From: XN24 sp047921455
GTDB lineage: Bacteria; Pseudomonadota; Gammaproteobacteria; Steroidobacterales; XN24
Assembly: GCA_047921455.1 (NCBI GenBank)
Contig: JBLRWC010000010.1
Span: forward strand, 13,785 to 77,784
Reading direction: 5' to 3'
DNA: 64,000 bases
The translations under genes were made by a program, and so were the position numbers. A model generated the notes under the pieces. That model saw only the letters and a program-made list of their open reading frames with translations. It was not told where the DNA came from and ran no database searches. This document shows positions 45,701-53,200 of this stretch, one piece after another; position 1 is the first letter of the stretch; every line of letters starts with the position of its first letter.

Positions 45701-45953
45701 GCTGATGCCAGGCCGCTACGCGAAGCTGGAACTCAGCAGCGGATATCTCGCCTCGCTGGAGCGCTATTTCTACCGCGCGCCCGGCGCGCCCGCGAGCGAC
45801 ATGGCCGATGCGGATGCGGAGGTAAGCGAGGCCGATGCCGAGCTAAACGAAGCTGATGAGTCCGCCGAGGAAATGGACCTGGGGTTGATCGACGACCTGG
45901 ATGTGGACGATTTTGGTGACAAGGGTACTGCAGATGTCCTGGCCGCACGGTGA
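42786..45953 (+). CDS. Giant TPR lipoprotein of the Glt-like block
   Basis: A 1055-residue protein with lipoprotein signal peptide (LLAPVLLAGC, lipid Cys about residue 18) and TPR/Sel1-like helical repeats over most of its length, for example YQKSRAYDELGMTEQAMQVM, RADFEKQ-type units and YERALAAGQAVLGRYPDSAL. The last 35 residues are strikingly acidic (EVSEADAELNEADESAEEMD). Length and lipid anchor suggest an outer-membrane-attached periplasmic scaffold spanning a large part of the periplasm. It begins at the stop of the previous gene and is followed 4 bp later by the next. Confidence 0.82.
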   Translation: MRRICFMGLLAPVLLAGCATNPDRQTLAELRSVEPDMQDIQVSDGLDRAMRGYRSFLASTPESQLTPEAMRRLADLQIEKEYGILGDGAILEMPVPEHGISDGAARQREPATGAYVVARTDESPGDFEQRATRAQLPLTDTDAAPMDAWLPAGEDPALAAGPHAAIELYQRILADYPAYRHNDQVLYQKSRAYDELGMTEQAMQVMERLVREYPASRYIDEVQFRRAEYYFTRRQYLEAEHAYAAVKSMGIGSSFYELALYKLGWTLFKQDFYEEALHEFMALLDYRVSIGYDFDQENEASDVRRVADTFRVISLSFSNLGPPEVVEEYFAEHGSRGYEDRVYGNLGEFHFDKLRFNDAAKVYNAFIRLNPLHRVAPNFSMRVIDIYGAGGFPMLVVQAKKDFAESYGLSAEYWDHFDIGDRPEIVSFLKGNLEDLANHYHAMYQDELLGDEQDENYREAQHWYRSFLASFPEDNDTPAVHYRLADLVFEEGDFGVAALEYERTAYDYSPHPQSASAGYAAVYAHREHQKLASGNERQEVRRQAVESSLRFADAFPEHEHAPVVLAAAADDLYDMQQYERALAAGQAVLGRYPDSALPLRRSAWIVVAHSSFDLLDYEAAELAYTSVLGLTSVEDDSRQDFVDNLAAAIYKQGELANLAEDYRAAAGHFLRIRESAPSSGIRAAAEYDAGAALIRLEDWSTAATVLEEFRAAYPEHELNRQATRQIAHVYHEDGQVLRAAAEYERISGEADDPELAREALLLAGDLYEETAPDRALDVHLRYVERFPQPVEINIETRFKIAARYKYLADQPQYYEQLRAIVAIDAQAGEARTDRTRFLAAQSGLVLAEDLYLRFGDVELTQPFERSLAEKQRRMDAALAAFDGLVAYEVGAVTAAATFYIAEIYFGFSQALLDSERPADLAAGDVMDYEMAIEEEAFPFEERAIEVHEKNLELLSAGVFNAWVERSLDKLAELMPGRYAKLELSSGYLASLERYFYRAPGAPASDMADADAEVSEADAELNEADESAEEMDLGLIDDLDVDDFGDKGTADVLAAR

Positions 45954-45957
45954 GCAC

Positions 45958-46611
45958 ATGATCAGCCACATCACAGCGGCCCGATCCAGCGGTGGGGTGC
46001 CGCGCTGGTCGATCAACATACTGGTCGTCGGGGTGCTCGCGATGACCGGCTGCGCGTCGCCGGCGCCCCCTGCCGACCAACAAGCCAGCATCCAGATCCA
46101 GGGCGATGCCGGGTTTCTGATCACCGAGGAGGTGCGCGTGGCGCCGGAGGTGCGCGCGGATTTCGAGCAAGCTATCCAATTGCTGGAAAACGAGCAGTAC
46201 CAGCCTGGGATCGCCTTGTTGCGCCGGGTGACGGAGCGCGCTCCGGAAGTGACCGCCGCGCATATCGATCTTGGTATCGCGTATCGCAAATCCGGGCAAG
46301 TGGACCAGGCCAAGGCGGCCCTGGCACAGGCCCTCGAGCTCAATCCCCGGCACCCGGTCGCGCATAACGAGCTCGGCATGCTGAATCGCAGCACCGGTGA
46401 TTTTGTCGCGGCGCGCGAGCATTACGAGCAGGCGCTGGCGGTCTATCCGGCCTTCCATTTTGCCCGCCGAAACCTTGCCGTCCTGTGTGACCTTTATCTC
46501 GCCGACCTTGAATGCGCGTTGAAGAATTACGGCCTTTACACCGCCGCCGTGCCGGACGATGCGGAAGCCGCGATGTGGATCGCGGATTTGCGCAACCGGT
46601 CTGGCTACTAG
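45958..46611 (+). CDS. TPR lipoprotein of the Glt-like block
   Basis: A 217-residue protein. The signal peptide ends in a lipobox (GVLAMTGC, Cys about residue 31); then come at least three TPR units, such as AIQLLENEQYQPGIALLRRV, AHIDLGIAYRKSGQVDQAKA and HNELGMLNRSTGDFVAAREH. Small TPR lipoproteins of this kind accompany ExbB/ExbD motors as pilotins or scaffolds. ATG 45958 is chosen because it directly precedes the signal peptide; frame upstream overlaps the previous gene. Confidence 0.85.
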   Translation: MISHITAARSSGGVPRWSINILVVGVLAMTGCASPAPPADQQASIQIQGDAGFLITEEVRVAPEVRADFEQAIQLLENEQYQPGIALLRRVTERAPEVTAAHIDLGIAYRKSGQVDQAKAALAQALELNPRHPVAHNELGMLNRSTGDFVAAREHYEQALAVYPAFHFARRNLAVLCDLYLADLECALKNYGLYTAAVPDDAEAAMWIADLRNRSGY

Positions 46612-46622
46612 GAGAACCTGCC

Positions 46623-46895
46623 ATGTTTCGTGCCTGCCTCTGCTGTTCCTTTCTCCTCCTCGCATCGACCGTCCAGGCTGCGGATGCCGAGGGCGACGAA
46701 GTGGAAAACAGGAACCTCGGCATGTCGATCGTTGGCAATCACGAGGCGCCGAAATCTCTCGTGATCGTGCCCTGGAAGAGTTCGGAACTCGGCGCAGAGA
46801 CCGATCTCTCCAGGCTGCTGGATGAGATCGCGCGACCGGTGGACCGGGACGTTTTCGCGCGGGAGCTGGAGTATTTCCGGATCAGGTCGGAGTGA
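46623..46895 (+). CDS. Small exported protein of the Glt-like block
   Basis: A 90-residue protein with a signal peptide (CLCCSFLLLASTVQAADA) and a short acidic mature part (GDEVENRNLGMSIVGNHEAP, then SLVIVPWKSSELGAE). AGGAG lies 7 bp before ATG 46623. No known domain. Its place between the TPR lipoprotein and the ExbB gene suggests a periplasmic accessory of the motor. Confidence 0.75.
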   Translation: MFRACLCCSFLLLASTVQAADAEGDEVENRNLGMSIVGNHEAPKSLVIVPWKSSELGAETDLSRLLDEIARPVDRDVFARELEYFRIRSE

Positions 46896-46965
46896 GGACG
46901 TGGCCTGGTGCCGTGGATCTTAATGCGGATTTTCGCCGCGCATGAGTAAGTAAGAGGGTGTGGTT

Positions 46966-47616
46966 ATGGAACTGTTCTATTCAATCGTCGGTTTTTTCTT
47001 AACGGGCGGTCCGTTCATGTATCCGATCCTGATCGTATTTGCGGTCGGGGCGGCGATCGCTATTGAGCGCTATATCACCCTTACAAAGGTGACTATCAGC
47101 AACCAGGGCATGTGGAGCAAGTTGCAGCCCGCCTTGAACAAGGGCGACTTTGACAAGGCGCGCGAGCTGACCAGCAAAGACACGTCTACCGTCTCCAAGC
47201 TGCTGAGCATGGGGCTGGCCCGGCAAGGCGCGGTCCGCCGTCGCGAAGACATCGAGATCGCGATGGAAGAAAGCATGATGGAGATCATTCCCCAGCTGGA
47301 GAAGCGCACGGCCTACGTGGCGCTGGCCTCCAGCATTGCGACACTGCTCGGCTTGCTGGGCACCATCATGGGCCTCATCCAGGCATTCACCGCGGTGGCG
47401 AACGCCAACCCGGCCGAGAAGGCGGACTTGTTGTCGGCCAGCATCTCGGTGGCGATGAACACCACCGCTTTCGGGCTCATGGTCGCCATCCCGCTGCTCA
47501 TTACGCACGCGATCCTGACAGCCAAGACGGGCGCCATCGTCGATAGCCTGGAGATGGCGTCGGTGAAGGCGTTGAATGTGATTTCGTCCACCGCGAAGCG
47601 CGTCGTCGAGGCATAA
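46966..47616 (+). CDS. ExbB/TolQ-type proton channel of the Glt-like block (AglR-like)
   Basis: A 216-residue MotA/TolQ/ExbB family protein with a first helix near residues 12-35 (TGGPFMYPILIVFAVGAAIA), a cytoplasmic loop (GLARQGAVRRREDIEIAMEE) and a pair of C-terminal helices with ASSIATLLGLLGTIMGLIQA and MNTTAFGLMVAIPLLITHAI. It should form a proton channel with the two ExbD-like proteins encoded next. In Myxococcus the homologue AglR with AglQ and AglS powers gliding; here the role is inferred from order. ATG 46966 has AGAGGG upstream. Confidence 0.92.
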   Translation: MELFYSIVGFFLTGGPFMYPILIVFAVGAAIAIERYITLTKVTISNQGMWSKLQPALNKGDFDKARELTSKDTSTVSKLLSMGLARQGAVRRREDIEIAMEESMMEIIPQLEKRTAYVALASSIATLLGLLGTIMGLIQAFTAVANANPAEKADLLSASISVAMNTTAFGLMVAIPLLITHAILTAKTGAIVDSLEMASVKALNVISSTAKRVVEA

Positions 47617-47620
47617 AGAA

Positions 47621-48118
47621 ATGGCCAGACGACACCACTTCAGGCGGCGCGGCAAGGAGCCAGCCGAGCTGGACATGACCACCTTCCTCAACCTGATGGT
47701 GGTGCTGGTGCCGTTTCTGCTGATCACGGCCGTGTTTTCGCGCATCACCATCGTCGAGCTCAGCCTGCCGAGTGCGTCTGCGGCGCCCACCCCGGCGGAG
47801 GCGGCATTCAGGGTCGAGGTCATCGTCCGCGAGGCCGGCCTCGAGATCACTAACGGCAACATGGTGATCGCCGCCTTGCCGAAGGGCGCGGATGAGAGCT
47901 ACGACCTGGCCGGGCTGTCCGATTATCTCGTCGAGCTCAAGCGCGAGTATCCGAACAAGGAAGATGCCTCGGTGCTGCTGGAGCCCGAGATTCACTACGA
48001 CTACCTGATCCAGGTCATGGACGTGGTGCGCAGCATCGATCTGCCCACGGAAGACGATGAGCAGGAAACGATGCGGGTCGCCTTGTTTCCCGACATTTCG
48101 ATTGGAGACGCACCATGA
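47621..48118 (+). CDS. ExbD/TolR-type protein of the Glt-like block (AglQ-like)
   Basis: A 165-residue protein with a basic N-terminal tail, one membrane helix holding the motor Asp (ELDMTTFLNLMVVLVPFLLI) and a periplasmic ExbD domain. The Asp is in AELDMTTFLNLM rather than the TPLIDVxF of true ExbD, as is seen in distant AglQ/AglS-like proteins. It overlaps the next ExbD by 4 bp, so two different subunits are made together. Confidence 0.85.
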   Translation: MARRHHFRRRGKEPAELDMTTFLNLMVVLVPFLLITAVFSRITIVELSLPSASAAPTPAEAAFRVEVIVREAGLEITNGNMVIAALPKGADESYDLAGLSDYLVELKREYPNKEDASVLLEPEIHYDYLIQVMDVVRSIDLPTEDDEQETMRVALFPDISIGDAP

Positions 48119-48618
48119 AGAACACCCGGCGGATCAAGCGGATGTCGCGCAATCGGACGAAGATCACCAAGATGAATCTCACGTCGCTGATGGACGTATT
48201 CACCATCCTGGTTTTTTTCCTGCTGGTGAACTCGGCTGCGAGCGAAGTACTGGACACGCCGAAGCAGATCACCCTGCCGGATTCGATCGTCGAGACCAAG
48301 CCGCGTGAAACCGTGGTGATCTTCGTCAGCACAGAGCACGTCATGGTGCAGGGCGAAGCGGTCGCGCGGGTGGCCGACATCATGGCGATGGAGGGGCAGG
48401 ATATCGAGCCCATCGCGGAGCGGCTTGCGTCGCTGAGCGAAAACGTCATCGGCACGCGGACCCACGTGGTGGCGGAAAGCCAGGAGATCACCATCCTGGC
48501 GGACAAAGAGGTGCCTTTCAACGTGGTGAAGAAAGTCATGTCCACCTGCACGAGCCAGGGCTATGGGCGCATCTCGCTGGCCGTGATGCAACAAGCCCAC
48601 CTGGCCGCCCAACTTTAG
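48115..48618 (+). CDS. ExbD/TolR-type protein of the Glt-like block (AglS-like)
   Basis: A 167-residue second ExbD-like subunit. Membrane helix TSLMDVFTILVFFLLVNSA carries the conserved Asp; the periplasmic domain ends in a strand-helix pattern with VVKKVMSTCTSQGYGRISLA. Pairing with the preceding gene gives an AglR-Q-S-like set: one channel subunit plus two non-identical peptidoglycan/periplasm-facing stators. It is followed by a GTG-start coiled-coil/TonB-like gene after 10 bp. Confidence 0.88.
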   Translation: MKNTRRIKRMSRNRTKITKMNLTSLMDVFTILVFFLLVNSAASEVLDTPKQITLPDSIVETKPRETVVIFVSTEHVMVQGEAVARVADIMAMEGQDIEPIAERLASLSENVIGTRTHVVAESQEITILADKEVPFNVVKKVMSTCTSQGYGRISLAVMQQAHLAAQL

Positions 48619-48628
48619 GCCTGTTTTC

Positions 48629-50014
48629 GTGAATGCCGAAATCGCCCAGGACCAGGAAACCCTGCACACGCAACTCGCGGAGTCTCGCGAGCAGCTGGCC
48701 GCCGCCGGCCGGGCACTGGCCGCAGCCGACCAGGCGCTGGAGGAACTGTCGACCGAGCGCCAGAACTACCTGCTGCTGCAGGAGGCTTGCAGCGCGCTCG
48801 CGCGCCTGGACGAAGCCAATGCTGCGGAGCTGTTCTGGGGTGCACGGCTGAGCCGGGAGGGCTCCAACAAGCATCTCGAGCGTGTGCAGGCGCGCGTGGC
48901 GGCCTTCGAGGAACGCTGGGCCGGGATCGAGCGGCGCCGCCAGGCGGCTATCGAGGAGATGAGCCGGCACCAGGAAGGCCTCGAAATTCTCGAGGAGGAC
49001 CTGTTCCAGGCGCAGCAGCAGGAGGAGCGCCGCAAGCTCGAATGGATCGTTGAGCGGGAGATCAGCGCACTGCCGGCACGCCATGCCGTGATGCCGTGGG
49101 CCCGTGGCGGGGAGGATGACAGACGCTTCCGCAAGACCCTGGGCGCATCGTTGCTGGTCAGCCTGCTGCTGGGGCTGCTGTTGCCGTTCGTCGATCTTCC
49201 CATGCCCACGCGGGCGGAACTGACCGAAGTGCCGGAACGCCTGGCCCGGCTCGTCGAGCAGCGCTTGCCACCACCGCCCCCGCCCGTGCAGGAAGTTCGC
49301 CCGGAAACGCCGGAGCCGGTGGTGGAACCGGTTGAAACGACGCCAGAACCCACGGAGACCAAGCCGGTGGTTGCCGAGGCGCCCACGCCCGTGCAGCAGC
49401 CGGCGCCGAAGCGGGCTGAGCCCGCGGGCATTCTTGCCTTCCGCGAGAAATTTTCAGGTCTCGCCGAAACGAGGCCGTCAGCCCAGCTCGGCGCGGACGC
49501 GCGGATCAGCGGCGCGGGCCAGGAAGCCAGCGGGCGCCCGGAGCGATCAATGGTTACCAGCCAGGCGCCCGGGTCCAGTGGCGGCATCAACCTCGCCGCG
49601 CTCAGTCGCGGTGGCGGTGGCGGCGGCGGCGCGATGGCCGGTGTCGCGGTGACGCAAGCAACGAGCTCGATCGGCGGAGGCGGTGCCGACCGGCCGACCG
49701 CCGGTGGCGGCAGCGCGACGGCGGGGCGCACCGACGAGGAAATCCAGATTGTGTTCGATCGTCACAAGGCGGCACTGTACCGATTGTATAACCGCGAGTT
49801 GCGCCGGGATCCGACGCTGCGCGGACAAATGGTGTTGCGCATCCGCATCGAGCCGGATGGCCGTGTCTCCCTGTGCGAACTGCAGGGCACCGATATGAAT
49901 GCGCCGGAACTCTCAGCACAGGTGCTGGAGCGCGTGCGAACCTTCCACTTCGGTGCGAAGGACGTACCCCCGGTAACACTGGTCTACCCGATCGACTTCC
50001 TGCCCGCGACCTGA
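48629..50014 (+). CDS. TonB-like transducer with coiled coil and AgmX/PglI C-terminal domain
   Basis: About 461 residues. The N-terminal 150 form a cytoplasmic coiled coil (QDQETLHTQLAESREQLAAA and on). A single membrane helix (LGASLLVSLLLGLLLPFVDL, about 171-190) is followed by a long proline/glutamate-rich periplasmic linker, a glycine-rich stretch (SRGGGGGGGAMAGVAV) and a C-terminal domain (EEIQIVFDRHKAALYRLYNR to FHFGAKDVPPVTLVYPIDF) of the AgmX/PglI (myxo_SS_tail) type found in Myxococcus gliding proteins. The GTG start at 48629 has no clear ribosome-binding site, so the start is uncertain. Likely the trans-periplasmic force transducer of this block. Confidence 0.8.
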   Translation: MNAEIAQDQETLHTQLAESREQLAAAGRALAAADQALEELSTERQNYLLLQEACSALARLDEANAAELFWGARLSREGSNKHLERVQARVAAFEERWAGIERRRQAAIEEMSRHQEGLEILEEDLFQAQQQEERRKLEWIVEREISALPARHAVMPWARGGEDDRRFRKTLGASLLVSLLLGLLLPFVDLPMPTRAELTEVPERLARLVEQRLPPPPPPVQEVRPETPEPVVEPVETTPEPTETKPVVAEAPTPVQQPAPKRAEPAGILAFREKFSGLAETRPSAQLGADARISGAGQEASGRPERSMVTSQAPGSSGGINLAALSRGGGGGGGAMAGVAVTQATSSIGGGGADRPTAGGGSATAGRTDEEIQIVFDRHKAALYRLYNRELRRDPTLRGQMVLRIRIEPDGRVSLCELQGTDMNAPELSAQVLERVRTFHFGAKDVPPVTLVYPIDFLPAT

Positions 50015-50104
50015 GTGGGCGCAGAGGCCGGATATTTTCATGACAGGCAAAGACTGAACACGATGAGCTGACATCACCACAGACGAACGACCAGTCAAAT
50101 TCAG

Positions 50105-50190
50105 ACAAAGGCAAACCCACCGAAAGGTGGCGACGCAAAGTCACCGGTCTACCGGGCCTCCGGGCTCCAGGACAGCGGGACCGCCGGAAT
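50105..50190 (+). ncRNA. Cyclic di-GMP-I riboswitch (GEMM-I), copy B
   Basis: Same aptamer as copy A: GGCAAACC, the CCACC-GAAA-GGTGG tetraloop stem, GACGCAAAGTC and CCGGTCTA are identical over about 41 bases; the second stem differs (CCGGGCC-TCC-GGGCTCC region) but still folds, showing covariation. It lies about 72-157 bp before the DUF11 gene, whose leader repeats copy A's GGTGGA-N-TGAGGAC ribosome-binding region. The rest of the 50015-50104 gap shows no gene. Copies A and B probably arose by duplication of a whole leader. Confidence 0.95.
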
Positions 50191-50261
50191 CCAGTCCGAC
50201 TTGGGGCTGCCTCGGCCCGCCCGGCGACTTCATCGCAACCACGGTGGAATGAGGACAAGCA

Positions 50262-53200
50262 ATGACCCGGAGTCGGGCAGTAAACATGAACGCAGGCAAA
50301 CGCTGGATGGGCATCCGGCTGTTCGCCGCTGCGTTGCTGTTATTGGCCGCGGCCCCGGCGCTGGCGCTCAATTGTTCGGACGCACCGTATTTCGGCGTGA
50401 TCGACGGCAACGTGCATCCTGCGCCGCCCTCCCAGGTCCAGATCGACACGACCTGCCGGATTTCGAATTTCCCGGCTTCGAATCCGTTGATCACCAACTT
50501 CAGCTTCCTGACGCAGCCGGGCCAGACACAGGATCGGTGGCTGGTGATTTTCGACAACGTCGTGCACCTCGGCAACATGTCGTGCAACGCCACGCATGAG
50601 CACAAGATCTGGTTCGTCAACGGCTCATCGAGCAAGATCAAGCAGCAGTGTCAGAATCTGCTGATTCCGGTCGAAAAGATCGAGAAGCAGAACCCCGCCG
50701 GCCAGACCACCGCAGTCATCGGCACGCCCTTCACCTACCGGCTGGTCATCCCGGTGCTGTTCGACCCGGCCACCGACTCGGTCATCAACTTCAGCGGCTC
50801 GCCGAACGACCTGCACGGCCTGAGGATCTGGGACGATCTTAACGATACCGGGGCAGACCTCACCTACCTGGAACACCAGGCCTACTGGCTGAACAGTGGC
50901 GTCGAGGTGCCGCACAGCTTTTCCAATGCCGGCGGTCTGCTGACCTTCGTCATCGACGAGCCGGTCATTCCGGCCGAGTCGCAGTTCGTCATCGACATCA
51001 CCGTGGTGCTCGGCGCCTCCCCGGTGAACACGGTCGGCACGCAGTTCGTCAATACCGCCAAGTGGGAGTTCGGGCGGCTCATCGAAGGCGTGTTCTATGA
51101 GCCGCTGCCGGGCGAGTGGGGCGTCTCGCCGCCGATGACGATTGTGGGTCCCGATCTCGCGATGACCAAGACAGGTCCGGCGACCATGAACCTGGGCGAA
51201 CTGGGTGAGTTCGTCCTCGACATCCAGAACATTGGCAACAGCACCGCCTGGGAACCCAGGATACTGGATCGCTTCCCGGACGGCGTCGCCGGCGGAATGT
51301 GCGACTTCACGCCTGAAGTCCTGAGCGCCCAAGTCTTTGCCCCGGATGGTGTCACGCCGGTTGCGGGCAAGGGGCCACTGCAGGAAGGCACGGATTATGT
51401 TCTCGGCTACAGCGCGGCACCCAGTTGCGAGCTCAGCCTGGAGTTCCTGACGCCGGCCAGCGCGATCGGGGCGGGCGAGCGGTTGCTCATACGTTACCGG
51501 ACCAAGCTCGATGCCGGCACCCAGGATGGTATTTCCCTCACCAATGTCGCCGGGGCAGTCGAGTGGTTCCACATCGATGCCGGCGGCACATTCCGCCAGT
51601 CGTTCCCGCGCACCCTGACCGACGGGACGGTTGGCGTCCTTGATCACGAGGATGCCCACACCGTGACGGTGGCCCTGTCCGGCCTGTTTTACGAGAAGAC
51701 CGTCGCGAACTTGTCCACCGGCGTCAATCCCACTTCGACTGCTCGACCGGGCGATGTGCTGCGCTACACCTTGCGTTTGCGAACCCTTGACGATGCGCTG
51801 AACGGGCTCCGCTTCCGGGATGACCTGGGCGCCCTCAACACGCTGCCGGCATTTGTGCCCGGCTCGCTTGCGCTGGTCAGCGTTCCGCCCGGCGCGGATA
51901 CCGCGAACACCAATCCGAATGGCGGGACCAACGGCGCCGGCCTGCTCGATATCCGCAACCTGGACCTGCCGGCCGGCGGCGAAGTCGTCGTCCAGTTCGA
52001 CATCACGGTGCTGACGACCCTTAGCGATGGCGATGTGGTCACCAACCAGGCGCAGCTCTTTCACGAGGGTGCGGAACTGATGGTCAGCGACGACCCCAAC
52101 GTCAATGGCCCGGCCGATCCCAATGTAGCGGGGGACGAAGACCCCACGCGCGTCCTGATCGAGACCGAGCCGGCGGCGCCGCTGCAGAAGTTGAATACCC
52201 GGGATACGGCTGCGATCGGCGAACATTTCAGTTACCAGATCACCGTGCCGTCCATGCCGCATTCGGCGCCGCTGTCCGACGTGCGGATTATCGATGACCT
52301 GGCGACCTCGGCCGCCGACCTGGGATTCGTCAGCGTCACGAAAATCTCCGGCTCGGGCGCGTGGACGCCGGTCAATACCGGCACTTCAACACGCCTCGTG
52401 ATCGAGGATCCCGTGTCCGGCATCGATATTCCCGCCGGGGAGCAGGTCGTCGTCGAGGTCACTGTTCAGCTGTTGGATACCAGCGTCAACGTCGCTGGCC
52501 TGGAGTTTACGAACACGGCTTCGTACACCTACAACCTCCGCAAAAACGACGCCACTACCGCCAGGTTGGGCGAAGCCGGCACCAGCGGCCCGATGACGAT
52601 CGTCGAGCCGGAACTTACCCTCGAGAAAAACGGGCCGGTCCGGTTGATTCTCGATGGCCCACCGGGAACGTTTCGGCTCAATGTCCACAACACGGGCGAT
52701 TCACCCGCCTATGCGCTCACCCTGACGGACCTGCTGCCAAGCACTCCCCAGGGCGGAACATGCGACGCGGCGCCCGTGGACGTCAGCGCACGCTTGTTCC
52801 TGGCCGATGGCGTCACGCCCGTCGCGCCGGCGCTCACGGCGGGCACCGACTTCTCGGTCACGTTTGCCGGTGTGCCCGCCTGCGTCTTTACCATCAGGAT
52901 GTTGACCGCCGCAGCGGCGATCGGGCCGGACCAGCGGCTCATCGTCAGTTATCGCGTGGCCCTGGATGCGGGTACGGAGCAGGACGCGACGCTGACGAAT
53001 ATCGCCGGCGCCACCCGCTGGTTCAGCGTGGCTGGCGGCGCGGCCAGCAACCAGTCCCGCGAGTACACGCGCACCCTGACCAACGGCACCATCGGTGTGC
53101 TCGATCACGAGGATGCGCACACCGTCACGGGTGGCGCGCCGATGGTTCGCTTCGAGAAGTCCGTCGCCAACCTGAGCCGCGGCGAGGATCCCGGGACCGT

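Noticed and set aside
46920..46966. Alternative GTG start at 46960 for the ExbB-like gene
   Set aside because: ATG 46966, two codons later, is better spaced from AGAGGG.
50625..52262. Minus-strand open frame of 545 codons
   Set aside because: Shadow of the DUF11 gene, with no domain and no ribosome-binding site.
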